From Cupriavidus campinensis (GTDB lineage Bacteria > Pseudomonadota > Gammaproteobacteria > Burkholderiales > Burkholderiaceae): a stretch of DNA of 64,000 nucleotides. Below the pieces are notes generated by a model that saw only the letters and a program-made list of their open reading frames with translations, was not told the DNA's origin and searched no databases. Made by a program: the position numbers and the translations under genes. Where the stretch lies: NCBI RefSeq assembly GCF_905397395.1, contig NZ_CAJPVH010000015.1, forward strand, positions 1-64,000. The letters run 5' to 3'. Shown piece after piece: positions 28,189-37,100 of the stretch (positions are counted from its first letter, which is position 1; each line of letters opens with the position of its first letter).

Positions 28189-29067
28189 GTAGAGACACAC
28201 CAAAACGTCGCTGGGAAAGAGTCGGGTGAGTGGGAGCAGCGCCATGGTTCCCAAGTATTGAATCCATACGCTCACCGGGCTCGCCGTATTATCGAACCGC
28301 ATCCGCGCCAGCATTCCCTTCGCTCTCACCGAGGGGAGCTCAGTGCTTTTTTCTAGCCTGAATCCATGGCGCGAAACGACCCCGGTCAGATTCGTCGCGT
28401 TGAAGAAGTGGACATGCGGCGACGGGAATCCCTTCTGCCACAGCCGCTCAAAGGGTCCCGTCCATCCTGCGCGGGCAAACACCTTCGATAGCCGATAAAA
28501 GAAGCCTCTGCTGTTCGGGAGATTCAGGACAAGCAGGCCACCTGGCGCCAGGCGCTGGTGGCAGACAGCCGCGATCGAATGGACATCGGGAATGTGTTCG
28601 AACACGTCGTTGAATACGATCACGTCGAACTGTTCGTCAGGCTGTAGCGCTTCTGGAAAATATCCCTTGCGGACGGGCAGCCCTCTGGCCGCCGTCGCCT
28701 CAAACACTTTCGCATCGGGCTCGACGCCGAGAACCGAATAGCGGGCCGCGGCGGCCGCTTCGAGAAACCACCCGTGGGCGCAGCCAACATCAAGCACGCG
28801 GCGGGATGCAGACGCGGAATTCGCCTCGATCAGCGTGAGAATATCCTTGAAGTTTTCCAGCCGGATTTCCCGCAATCCCGCCTCGCGATCCTGTTCATCG
28901 ATGGAATGGTGCGCGGCCTCGTCATTGATCATCGGCTGAAGGCCGCCGGATTCGTAGCGGCATTCGGGGCAGATCCGATGCCAGGACGAGAGCCCGGCTT
29001 CGGTTGCATGGCCACACGCCAGGCACGCGTTGTCGCTAGTTTGGGAAGACATTGCCTCAACAGTCAT
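28177..29067 (-). CDS. Class I SAM-dependent methyltransferase with N-terminal zinc ribbon
   Basis: The protein has 296 residues. Residues 15-36 contain two CxxC pairs (CLAC and CPEC) that form a probable zinc ribbon. A Rossmann methyltransferase domain follows with VLDVGCAHGWFLEAAA (SAM loop) at about 91-106, GVEPDA, and FNDVFEHIPD. A C-terminal membrane-associated stretch is possible (MALLPLTRLF). Proteins of this layout occur in polysaccharide clusters and may methylate a sugar or chain end; target unknown. It is the last gene of the minus-strand operon. Confidence 0.82.
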   Translation of the reverse strand: MTVEAMSSQTSDNACLACGHATEAGLSSWHRICPECRYESGGLQPMINDEAAHHSIDEQDREAGLREIRLENFKDILTLIEANSASASRRVLDVGCAHGWFLEAAAAARYSVLGVEPDAKVFEATAARGLPVRKGYFPEALQPDEQFDVIVFNDVFEHIPDVHSIAAVCHQRLAPGGLLVLNLPNSRGFFYRLSKVFARAGWTGPFERLWQKGFPSPHVHFFNATNLTGVVSRHGFRLEKSTELPSVRAKGMLARMRFDNTASPVSVWIQYLGTMALLPLTRLFPSDVLVCLYRRD

Positions 29068-29105
29068 GAAAGATCGCGGGATTCATTGGCAGTCACGGAA
29101 GCGGG

Positions 29106-30458
29106 CTAGGCGTGCACCAACGACCTGCGGCCGCGCCAGGCTGCAGCCAGGAAAACGATAAACGATAGATTGGTGGCGATGATGCACCAGTACGCGTAGC
29201 GAAAATCGACGGACGGTACGGCCGCCAGCAAACTGGCATAACAGCCCAGCGCAGAAAGATTCAAGGCGAATACCTGTGTTCTCTCAATGGAGGGCCGCAT
29301 GCGAGCACACAGTACCAGCATGATTACCGCAAGGGTCAGCCACAGGTATGGCTTGAAGAATTCGCTCAGTACACTGTTCTGGCTCAGGGTGACATACGTT
29401 TCCAGACGTTGGGCGCTATCCGGTCGTGCCAGCGCGATACCCAGGTCGTTTTGCATGATTTGTGGCTGCCACACGTAAGCCGGCGCGAGCTGAGGGGAGC
29501 GAAGGAAGTACAGGAAGGCATCCCATCGGATTTTCGCCGAGAGAATGGGATGCGCGAGTACCGTTTCCTTCCACAGCTTGTGCGTGGTTTCAACCGGCAC
29601 TTCCGTTACCAGACTCCCGCCCGGGTCGTAGCCTCGGCTGATAAAGCACAAGGCTCGCTCATACAGAATGCGAGGCTTGGTGCAGGCCATCAGGTCGTCA
29701 TGTTTGACCCACGGCAGCAGATTCTGTCCCGTCTGGGCGGAGATCATTGCGATGTCGTCGCCCATCAGAAATGTCTCCAGATGCCGTCGCTCGGCTTTCA
29801 GCAAGCCATAGCTGACCAGCGAACCGATAAGCCAGAACGCAACCGACGCCACAATGGCGATGAGGGCTGCATAAATGACCTTTCGCTTGTGGAGATAGCC
29901 CAGCGAGGCAACAAAGATAAGCGGAGCTGTGGCAAGAATGGCGTTGTGCCTGACCGCAAACGCGTAAAACAGAAAAGGCAGGCTCAGCAGCGCCAGCCGG
30001 ATACTACGACGCTGGTTGAACAACAAGCCCGTGGCCACAAGCAGAGAAAATGCCATGCCGACATCTTTCCACAGCACGCCGGCGAAATTTAGTATCCACG
30101 GCAAAAAGAAGATGGCGGGAACGAGGACTTTCCAGCGGGGGCTGGGCATGTCCATTTGCCAGACGAAGATGCCGAGTACGAGCAACACCAGATGCAGCAC
30201 CAGCAGACTCTCCGGCCCATGTATCAGGGACAGGCTCAGATGCCACACGTAGGACATGATGGCAGGGTGGTTGTCCGCGTAGCTTTGCGCCAGGGCGCTG
30301 CGATACTGGCTGACGGAGTCGTTGGACATGAACCCAGGCGCGAACGCCGTCCAGATCGTCACGATCAGGAGCGCGGTAATGGCGATCGACAATGCCGTGT
30401 ACTTCTTGCTCATGTCGGCGCGGTAATTTGGATTGGAGTGCATCGAAAAGGGCGTCAT
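29106..30458 (-). CDS. Polytopic membrane protein, possible GtrII-like/GT-C glycosyltransferase
   Basis: This 450-residue protein has about 10-12 hydrophobic helices and a large loop around residues 245-380. Near the first helix is FMSNDSVSQYRSAL, with acidic residues in the first extracytoplasmic loop as in GT-C enzymes, then NHPAIMSYVW. I cannot name a family with certainty; it resembles uncharacterised DUF6020/GtrII-type membrane transferases. The ATG at 30458 overlaps the stop of the preceding small multidrug-resistance-like gene (ATGA); the frame runs a further 154 codons upstream but only over the two neighbours. With those neighbours it forms a Gtr-like triad. Confidence 0.75.
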   Translation of the reverse strand: MTPFSMHSNPNYRADMSKKYTALSIAITALLIVTIWTAFAPGFMSNDSVSQYRSALAQSYADNHPAIMSYVWHLSLSLIHGPESLLVLHLVLLVLGIFVWQMDMPSPRWKVLVPAIFFLPWILNFAGVLWKDVGMAFSLLVATGLLFNQRRSIRLALLSLPFLFYAFAVRHNAILATAPLIFVASLGYLHKRKVIYAALIAIVASVAFWLIGSLVSYGLLKAERRHLETFLMGDDIAMISAQTGQNLLPWVKHDDLMACTKPRILYERALCFISRGYDPGGSLVTEVPVETTHKLWKETVLAHPILSAKIRWDAFLYFLRSPQLAPAYVWQPQIMQNDLGIALARPDSAQRLETYVTLSQNSVLSEFFKPYLWLTLAVIMLVLCARMRPSIERTQVFALNLSALGCYASLLAAVPSVDFRYAYWCIIATNLSFIVFLAAAWRGRRSLVHA

Positions 30459-30799
30459 GCGCTGGTCGTCAGTATTACGCCGATCAAGATGAAGACGACG
30501 CCAAACAGGTATTGTGGCTGAAATCGCTCGCCGAAGAGAAAATATGTGCCGAGCGGCACGAACACGAAAGCCAGGGCCATGAAGGGATAGACCTTGCCCA
30601 GAGAAATGCGCTGGAGCACCCACACCCAGACAATGGAAGTCACGCCATAAAGGCACATCGCTGCGAACAACACGGCAAGGGGCTTGAACGAGAAAAGGCT
30701 GCCGGTTTCCTGGGAAGCACTCGCGCTCATCTTGAACAGTATCTGCCCCAACGTCATGCCAAGCGTGCAGACGAGTGCCACTGCGTAGGTGAGAATCAT
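30455..30799 (-). CDS. Small four-helix EmrE/EamA-type membrane protein, putative lipid-linked sugar flippase
   Basis: The protein has 114 residues and four predicted helices (about 2-17, 37-60, 68-88 and 95-112). Typical small multidrug resistance/EamA features are present, such as GQILFKMSA in helix 1 and YPFMALAFVFVPLGTYFLFGE. Its relatives in glycan clusters (ArnE/ArnF-like) move undecaprenyl-linked sugars across the inner membrane. It overlaps both neighbours by 4 bases: the GtrB-like glycosyltransferase before it and the polytopic protein after it. Confidence 0.8.
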   Translation of the reverse strand: MILTYAVALVCTLGMTLGQILFKMSASASQETGSLFSFKPLAVLFAAMCLYGVTSIVWVWVLQRISLGKVYPFMALAFVFVPLGTYFLFGERFQPQYLFGVVFILIGVILTTSA

Positions 30800-31803
30800 T
30801 GTTCCCCTCCGGTTGAACTTTCAGTCGCGCTGCGTCCGATTCGACGTCGGTGGAGTGGCCGCCGAGGAACGGACGCGATGTCATAGGCCAGAAACGCCAA
30901 AACAAACTGCAGGCCGACAATCACGGGCAGGCCGGCAAGCATGACGGTGCCGGCGGAAGCGGGCGCGTGGGCCTGGAACGATCGCATCCATTCGATTCCG
31001 CCGAAAATGAAACCGAACGCAAGCATCGCCACCCCGAGAGGGAGTTCCAGGGAGGCAATCGAAAGATCGCGCAGATAGTAGTTGTAAAAGACTCGCTTCA
31101 CGAAGTTTCTCGCGTGCTTCACGAGGAATTCGCCGACCACCTTGCCGATCTTCAGATTGCTGACTTCGTCGCCATACTTCGCGTCCATGGGTATATCGAG
31201 CACCACCGCGCGCAGGGTATTCAGTCGGAAGAGCATGTCCGACTCGAAGAAATAACGATGGCTGATCTTCTTCATTGGCAGATGGCGAGCCACTTCGCTG
31301 TGAATCGCCGTATAGCCGTTAGTGGGATCAAACAAATCCCAGTAGCCCGACGACAGCTTGCTCATGAACGATAGCGCAGCATTCCCGATCAGGCGGGCTT
31401 TCGGCATCTGCTCCAGGCTGTCGAGGTTGAAGAAGCGGTTGCCCTTCGTGTAATCCGCTTCTCCCGCCAGAATAGGCTCGACGAAGTTGGCGATATACCG
31501 CGGGTCCATCTGCCCGTCGCCGTCGACCTTGACCATGACATCTACGCCGTCCTGAATAGCCGCCTGATACCCGGCCATGACGGCGCCGCCCACTCCGACA
31601 TTTTTCGGCAGACGGATCACCTGTACGCGGGGGTCTTGACACTCGCTGGTGACAAATGCACCGGAGTTGTCCGGGCAGCAGTCGTCAATGACGTAGATGT
31701 GCGTCACCAGGTCACCGATGTTCTCGATGACGCTCATGATCTGGTTGCGTACCCTGTACGCCGGTATCACAACCGCGATCCTGGGGGAGTGGTTGCTGGT
31801 CAT
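30796..31803 (-). CDS. GT2 family glycosyltransferase, GtrB/DPM1-like polyprenyl-phosphate sugar transferase
   Basis: The 335-residue protein has an N-terminal GT-A domain with VVIPAYRVRNQI, VIDDCCPDNS and the metal-binding VKVDGDGQMDP (DxD-type), then a second block FDPTNGYTAIH. Two C-terminal helices (about 252-272 and 288-312) anchor it to the membrane. This layout is shared with GtrB and dolichol-phosphate mannose synthases, which make undecaprenyl-phosphate sugars as donors for periplasmic transfer. It heads the coupled triad with the small flippase-like and the polytopic protein. Confidence 0.85.
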   Translation of the reverse strand: MTSNHSPRIAVVIPAYRVRNQIMSVIENIGDLVTHIYVIDDCCPDNSGAFVTSECQDPRVQVIRLPKNVGVGGAVMAGYQAAIQDGVDVMVKVDGDGQMDPRYIANFVEPILAGEADYTKGNRFFNLDSLEQMPKARLIGNAALSFMSKLSSGYWDLFDPTNGYTAIHSEVARHLPMKKISHRYFFESDMLFRLNTLRAVVLDIPMDAKYGDEVSNLKIGKVVGEFLVKHARNFVKRVFYNYYLRDLSIASLELPLGVAMLAFGFIFGGIEWMRSFQAHAPASAGTVMLAGLPVIVGLQFVLAFLAYDIASVPRRPLHRRRIGRSATESSTGGEQ

Positions 31804-31827
31804 ATCAGATCGGCCTGGCGGTCGGTT

Positions 31828-32949
31828 TCAATGGCGTGCCTGCAGCAAACGGGCCACAACGTCGTCGTATTGGTCGAGAATGCGACGCCAGAGGAACTGA
31901 TCCACGCAACGCTGCTTGGCGGCGGCAATCATTGACGCACGGACTTCCGGATCCGGCGGATTATCGAGGTGGACGGCGAGGTCGTCGGCGCCCTTGAAAA
32001 ACAGCCCCGATACGTCGCCACCCATTACCCACCGATTGAACGGGTTGTCGTGGGCCACCAGCAATGCCCCTGCGGCCATGGCTTCGATTAGGGAAGGATT
32101 GGTACCCCCGACCGAATGGCCGTGAATATAGAGGGAACTGCGGCGTCGCAGTTCATTCAGGACTGGTGCGTTATACACGCCACCAGCGAAATGAACGTCG
32201 GGGTGTTTGGCGCGTAGCTGACGACCGTATTCGTTGATCTCGAAATTGCCGAGCACGACCATCGGACGCTTTTTCCCGCTTCGCTCGAATGCCTCGAGCG
32301 TGACGTGAATCTGGTTTTCCGGCTCCGGTCGTGCCACGACAAGGGAAAAGCCTTGGTCCGGATACTGGCTCAGCAGCGGGTGCGAGAATTTGCTTCGGTC
32401 GCCGGGCTCCAGGGCGTCGTCATCCACACCATAGGCAATCATGGTGGAATCCTTGCCAAGCGCTTCCTGCAGATAGCGTTGGATTTCGGGATGGTCGGCA
32501 ATCAGGATATCTGCCTGACGGGCAGCGGCACGTTCGTTCCAGCGCAGCCAGATGCGGGCGATGCGCCCCCACTTCTCGCGCCGCCATTCGATGCCATCCA
32601 TGTTGACCGCATGCGGAACGCGATGCTGCCTCAGATAACGCTGAAAAATCCCGGTTCCGTAACCGAAAATCAAGGCGACCGCGCCCGGCGGCACGTCCTT
32701 GAAGGATCTCCAGTCATATTCGATGGTGCCAAGGGGACCGCTGCTGCGAACGGAAACAAAACGACGCCGGACACCCATCCAGCGGTCTTCCTCTGCGCCT
32801 GTCTCGTTAACAGTGGGATCGTTATTGCAATACACGGTCACTTCGTGACCCTGGTTTGCCAGGTGCGGAGCGAGGACTTCTACCAGTCTTTCGAAGCCGC
32901 CATAGCGGTTCGGAATGCCCCGTACACCGATCAGATAAACAGTTGCCAT
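31828..32949 (-). CDS. Glycosyltransferase family 4 with DUF1972-type N-terminus (putative rhamnosyltransferase)
   Basis: The protein has 373 residues. The start VYLIGVRGIPNRYGGFERLVE is the hallmark of the DUF1972 glycosyltransferase group, and the C-terminal half is a GT-B nucleotide-sugar domain with VVARPEPENQ and a later SLIEAMAAGALLVAHDNPF. Relatives often transfer rhamnose, which would fit the dTDP-rhamnose genes in this window; acceptor and linkage are not predictable. It lies 24 bases before the GtrB-like gene. Confidence 0.85.
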   Translation of the reverse strand: MATVYLIGVRGIPNRYGGFERLVEVLAPHLANQGHEVTVYCNNDPTVNETGAEEDRWMGVRRRFVSVRSSGPLGTIEYDWRSFKDVPPGAVALIFGYGTGIFQRYLRQHRVPHAVNMDGIEWRREKWGRIARIWLRWNERAAARQADILIADHPEIQRYLQEALGKDSTMIAYGVDDDALEPGDRSKFSHPLLSQYPDQGFSLVVARPEPENQIHVTLEAFERSGKKRPMVVLGNFEINEYGRQLRAKHPDVHFAGGVYNAPVLNELRRRSSLYIHGHSVGGTNPSLIEAMAAGALLVAHDNPFNRWVMGGDVSGLFFKGADDLAVHLDNPPDPEVRASMIAAAKQRCVDQFLWRRILDQYDDVVARLLQARH

Positions 32950-32958
32950 AATCCCGAC

Positions 32959-33768
32959 TTAGCGAAAATATCGTCCGCGCAGGACGTCACTCGTTATTCG
33001 AAGAAGCCCCGCCATGCAGCCAAGGCAGTAGCGCGGGAGGCCGGAAGGCCAGGGAGATTTCAGGAGGACCTGACGGGCCGCGAACTCGCCTTTGCGCATC
33101 TTCCATATTGCACTGGACAGGCCACCGCTGGTCCCAACGGGCCGATAGACGATGGAGAGTTCCTGCTGGAGAAAGCAGATTCGCGTATCGGGTTGAACGT
33201 ACCGAAGCAGGAAGCACCAGTCTTCGCAGTGCCGCAGGCGCACCAGGCCGAGGCGTCGCTCACGCCGTATCACCAGCGTTGGTGTCACGACGGGATTCAG
33301 AAGCGCAATCCACCAGCCAAATGGTAGCCAGCGGCTCAGGGAGCGCGTCCAGAGGCGGGCCAGCTTACCATACTTGGGCATCCCCTGGACACCATGAAAA
33401 AGCAGGTCTACGGGGCCATTATCGAGTTGTTCCAGGATCAGATCGATTTTCTCGGGGGTGAAGGCGTCGTCAGAATCCAGGAAAGCGATATGGCTGAATC
33501 GCGCTCGTCGGATACCGAGATTTCGCGCAGCTTGCGGACCCCGGTTGCGCATAAACCGATAACAACGGATCGGAATGCCCCAGTCATTGCGCGTGGGGAG
33601 CTGCTGGCGAAGATCTTCGCTGGATCCGTCATCGATAACAATAATCTCCACCCGGTCGAGCTGGGTCGAGCGTACCGACTGGCACGCGCGCAAGACCATT
33701 TCAATGCGATTCAACGTGGGAATCACGACCGACAGACCGCTCGGTCGCGAGGGTGTATTCAGTTGCAT
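32959..33768 (-). CDS. Glycosyltransferase family 2
   Basis: The protein has 269 residues with a GT-A fold: VVIPTLNRIEMVLRAC, IVIDDGSSED, GPQAARNLGIRRA, and IAFLDSDDAF as the DxD metal site. The C-terminus is amphipathic rather than a clear membrane anchor. The donor and acceptor are unknown. It is 9 bases from the next gene and 2 bases after the EpsG-like polymerase gene. Confidence 0.88.
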   Translation of the reverse strand: MQLNTPSRPSGLSVVIPTLNRIEMVLRACQSVRSTQLDRVEIIVIDDGSSEDLRQQLPTRNDWGIPIRCYRFMRNRGPQAARNLGIRRARFSHIAFLDSDDAFTPEKIDLILEQLDNGPVDLLFHGVQGMPKYGKLARLWTRSLSRWLPFGWWIALLNPVVTPTLVIRRERRLGLVRLRHCEDWCFLLRYVQPDTRICFLQQELSIVYRPVGTSGGLSSAIWKMRKGEFAARQVLLKSPWPSGLPRYCLGCMAGLLRITSDVLRGRYFR

Positions 33769-33770
33769 GA

Positions 33771-34835
33771 TCAGCCGATAAAGGGGAGTTCGCGCATATA
33801 GGTCGAGCCAGCTGCCCAGGCGAGCAGAATCACGACATTCATTGCGCAGAGGGAAAGGAACTTCTTCCCGGCATCGACATAGGGCTCGAGGGAAGGGCTG
33901 AGCGTAAGGAACAGAATGACCGGATACATGCCATAAATGAAGCGATACCCAAAATAGGGCAGCGCAAGAAACGGTGTGCAGACGATAGCCATGCGAAGCG
34001 CAATGGCATAGCGCCGGTCAGACGCGATCGTACGTACGGTTACGCCAGTCCGCCGGCACAGCAGCGGTGCCAACAACGCGGCTACCACGCAGGCAAGCGA
34101 AAGAATGCGAATCCACAACTCACTGTCCTGATGCGCGAGATACTTGTTGATTTCGTACAGGAATCGGGACACGAATGGCAGCTCGACCGAACTGCTCAGG
34201 AAATGGACAGTGAGCAGGAGCAGGCTGGCCATCAGGGCGAGAAAGATTCTCCAGTTCTGTCGTGCCAGCAGGTATCCAATCAGCACGAGGCCGGCGCTGG
34301 GATGGAAGACCATGGCGAAGGCGCCAAACAGCAACGTGAGTAGCGCGCTGACCGGTGTCAACGATACGGCAAGTACCATCAGCCCCGTGGACAATCCTTG
34401 CCGCAAGGCGTTGGTGGACAGTTCAATGCCGATCAGTGACAGCAGGAGTGCCGATATATAGCAGAGGCGGACGCGCCAGGGGGTCCGGAAAAACAGCGCC
34501 GGCAGCACGATCAGGAATATCCACACAGCAGGCAGCAACTCCGTGTCGCAACTGCCAAGCATCGTGAAATTGAGCACTTCCGTCGCGATCTGGAAACTGG
34601 ACTCGCGGTCGGTGATTAGTCCGCCCTTGCAGAAATCAGCGAATATCTCGGCATATGCGGCCGTATCCACGCCAAAGCTCAGGCTGCGGAAGCACATCAT
34701 CAGGACGATGAAGCCGGCCGCAGTCACGCCACCCACTACGTATGGCGATGGTTGCTGCACCTTTAGCGCGCGCAAGCCGAAACCCGAGGACAGTCCCAAT
34801 GCCGTGGCCAGCAGGACGATTTCGGTCAGAAACAT
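33771..34835 (-). CDS. wzy: EpsG-family polysaccharide polymerase (Wzy)
   Basis: The protein has 354 residues and about 10 membrane helices. EpsG/Wzy-type features are FRSLSFGVDTAAYAEIF in the first third, NALRQGLSTGLMVLAV and FHPSAGLVLIGYLL. It is the only candidate O-unit polymerase in this operon and would act in the periplasm with Wzx and Wzz. Sequence similarity among Wzy proteins is low, so the assignment rests on EpsG-like motifs, topology and context. Confidence 0.82.
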   Translation of the reverse strand: MFLTEIVLLATALGLSSGFGLRALKVQQPSPYVVGGVTAAGFIVLMMCFRSLSFGVDTAAYAEIFADFCKGGLITDRESSFQIATEVLNFTMLGSCDTELLPAVWIFLIVLPALFFRTPWRVRLCYISALLLSLIGIELSTNALRQGLSTGLMVLAVSLTPVSALLTLLFGAFAMVFHPSAGLVLIGYLLARQNWRIFLALMASLLLLTVHFLSSSVELPFVSRFLYEINKYLAHQDSELWIRILSLACVVAALLAPLLCRRTGVTVRTIASDRRYAIALRMAIVCTPFLALPYFGYRFIYGMYPVILFLTLSPSLEPYVDAGKKFLSLCAMNVVILLAWAAGSTYMRELPFIG

Positions 34836-34899
34836 GGATGGAGTCGTCCGGCCTTCACCGATTGGGCAGCGAATGTATGATGACGTTGCACATGACGCG

Positions 34900-36078
34900 T
34901 CATGAACCGCTCTTCGTCAGTTCCAGTTTCTTGCCCAGTTTCTGGATGTACTGCGAAGCGACCTCGAAAGCCTGTTCGGTATCAGCTACGTCATGCAGCA
35001 CCACAGTATTATCCGGCTTGAAGCGATTCAGTTGCCGTTTGACAAGCATGCGACCAATTCGGGTTGCCTCGCGCACCGTCGCGCCGAAGAACTCGATCCC
35101 GGTCGCAATATAGCCGGACGTGCGGGCATGTTGCTTAAGGCATTGCAGCACCATGTCCTTGTATTGCGGATCGCTGATCAGGCAACGCAGATACAACATC
35201 GAAAAATCGGCCTTACGCAGCCATTGCGGCTTGTCCTCGATGCCCTTCAGCAGCGAATATCCCCAGACCGTGGGAACGCTGTAATACTCGGGCACCCGTT
35301 CGTCCCAGACGAGGTTCTTGAACGCGCCAATATGGGCGTTGTCGCGCAGCCCACCGACATGACGGCCACGAGCGCTTTTGCCCGAGGTACTGCCGGCGCA
35401 TGCGCCCGGCACAACGATGGGGAAATTGACGTGATAGCTCTTTTTGCTTTCGAGGGAGATTAGCGCGGCACTGTAGATATCCGGGCTGACACCGCCGAAC
35501 AATGCGCCGTGCGTCGCAATAATGCGATCGACCAGCGAGCGGGAAATCATGCCTGCGTAGGCGCGCGGCATACCGAGCACGCCCGAGCCCATGTTGCGCA
35601 AGGCCGCGGACAGTTCAGACTTGGCGTCGAACGGCGTGATGCGTCCGTCGAAATCGCTTACCACCAGCGTGCTGCCTTCCGCCTTCCATCGCGTGGTACT
35701 GGAAAATGTCGGCCAGTAATACAGCATGGGAAACGTAAAGCTGAATGCATCGACCTGATTGGCGATGCCCCAGTGGGCAATCTCCGCGATTTGCGGCGAT
35801 ACCAGATCATCATCCCCAATGAAAGCGAGGTATTCCCCGCTGGCATGGCTCAGCGCGAAATTGAAGTTGTCGACGACACTGAGCGGTTCACCGGGTCGCA
35901 GAAGCTTGAGCCGGGCAATGTCTTGCCCGGCGAATGCCGGCGTGATGCGGTCTTCGCTGCTTGTGTCGCTAACGACAACTTCCAGTTCCCCGGACGCCGC
36001 CAGGACGGCGCGAATCGTCGACACCGCGCATTCGGGGCGACCATGGGTGGGGATAATGACTGATACCAACGGGCGCAT
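34900..36078 (-). CDS. Glycosyltransferase family 2 with long C-terminal region
   Basis: The protein has 392 residues. The first ~100 residues form the core of a GT-A domain (SVIIPTHGRPECAV, VVSDTSSED, YLAFIGDDDLVSP as the metal site). The remaining ~270 residues, with short helices and a charged tail (KLGKKLELTKSGS), do not match a domain I recognise. The ATG overlaps the TAA of the dehydratase gene (TAATG). Between its end and wzy are 64 non-coding bases. Confidence 0.83.
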   Translation of the reverse strand: MRPLVSVIIPTHGRPECAVSTIRAVLAASGELEVVVSDTSSEDRITPAFAGQDIARLKLLRPGEPLSVVDNFNFALSHASGEYLAFIGDDDLVSPQIAEIAHWGIANQVDAFSFTFPMLYYWPTFSSTTRWKAEGSTLVVSDFDGRITPFDAKSELSAALRNMGSGVLGMPRAYAGMISRSLVDRIIATHGALFGGVSPDIYSAALISLESKKSYHVNFPIVVPGACAGSTSGKSARGRHVGGLRDNAHIGAFKNLVWDERVPEYYSVPTVWGYSLLKGIEDKPQWLRKADFSMLYLRCLISDPQYKDMVLQCLKQHARTSGYIATGIEFFGATVREATRIGRMLVKRQLNRFKPDNTVVLHDVADTEQAFEVASQYIQKLGKKLELTKSGS

Positions 36079-37088
36079 TAGATCTTCACCTCTTCCTGGA
36101 CGTAAGGAAGCGTAAGAAGCAATTGCTTGATGCGTTCTACGTTAAGGCGCTCGGTATTGTGCGAGGTGTAATCGTCAACGTCGTTGGCGTCGGGCTGACC
36201 TTCGAGAATGAACTTGTCGTAGTTCAGGTCGCGATTGTCGGCGAGGATCCGGAAATAGCGTCCCATATCCTCCGCCTTGGCCATTTCTTCCCGGGATACC
36301 AGCGTCTCGTAAAGCTTCTCGCCATGCCGGGTGCCGATGATTTCCACCGGCACGTTGCTGCTGAACAGTTCCTTGAGCGCCTGGCCCAACTCTTCGATCG
36401 TGGAGGCGGGAGCCTTCTGCACGAAAATATCCCCCTGCGTGCCATGCTGGAAGGCATGCAGCACGAGGTCGACCGAGTCTTCCAGCGACATCAGGAATCG
36501 GGTCATCTTGGGGTCGGTCACGGTCAGCGGCTTGCCGGCCTTGATTTTGTCGATGAAGAGGGGGATGACGGAGCCGCGGGACGCCATGACGTTGCCATAG
36601 CGCGTGGCGCAGAGCACCGTACCGCCTTCGCGAACCGTGCGCGACTTCGCGACCATGATCTTTTCTGCCATGGCTTTCGAAATCCCCATGGCGTTGATCG
36701 GATACACCGCCTTGTCCGTGCTGAGCACGACCACGCGCTTCACCTTGTTGGCAATCGCCGCGTTCAACACGTTTTCCGTGCCGATCACGTTGGTCAGTGT
36801 CGCCTCCATGGGGTAAAACTCGCAGGAGGGCACCTGTTTCAGCGCGGCGGCGTGAAAGACATAGTCGACGCCCTCCATCGCGCGGGCGACGCTTTCATAG
36901 TTCCGGACGTCGCCGATGTGAAACTTGACCTTGCGATTGTTAATGGCGATTCGCATGTCCTCCTGCTTCTTCTCGTCGCGGCTGAAGACGATGATCTCCT
37001 TGACGGAGGAATGGAGGAAGCGGTTGAGGACCGTGTTGCCGAACGACCCGGTACCGCCGGTGATCATCAAGACCTTGTTATCGAACAT
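36078..37088 (-). CDS. UDP-HexNAc 4,6-dehydratase/5-epimerase, CapE/WbjB/FnlA type
   Basis: This 336-residue extended SDR enzyme has the NAD loop ITGGTGSFG (9-17), STDKAVYP with Lys126, and AMGISK, where Met134-x3-Lys138 stands in the place of the usual Tyr-x3-Lys. That Met pattern characterises CapE of Staphylococcus. Such enzymes make UDP-2-acetamido-2,6-dideoxy-L-arabino-hexos-4-ulose from UDP-GlcNAc, the entry to L-FucNAc and related sugars. The usual next enzymes (CapF reductase, CapG epimerase) are absent here; two DegT-family genes and an acetyltransferase sit upstream instead. Confidence 0.9.
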   Translation of the reverse strand: MFDNKVLMITGGTGSFGNTVLNRFLHSSVKEIIVFSRDEKKQEDMRIAINNRKVKFHIGDVRNYESVARAMEGVDYVFHAAALKQVPSCEFYPMEATLTNVIGTENVLNAAIANKVKRVVVLSTDKAVYPINAMGISKAMAEKIMVAKSRTVREGGTVLCATRYGNVMASRGSVIPLFIDKIKAGKPLTVTDPKMTRFLMSLEDSVDLVLHAFQHGTQGDIFVQKAPASTIEELGQALKELFSSNVPVEIIGTRHGEKLYETLVSREEMAKAEDMGRYFRILADNRDLNYDKFILEGQPDANDVDDYTSHNTERLNVERIKQLLLTLPYVQEEVKI

Positions 37089-37100
37089 TGTGAGAATCTC

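Noticed and set aside
30459-30920. N-terminal extension of the polytopic membrane protein
   Set aside because: The extra 154 codons overlap two well-supported genes in another frame and show no homologous pattern; the ATGA start at 30458 fits coupling.
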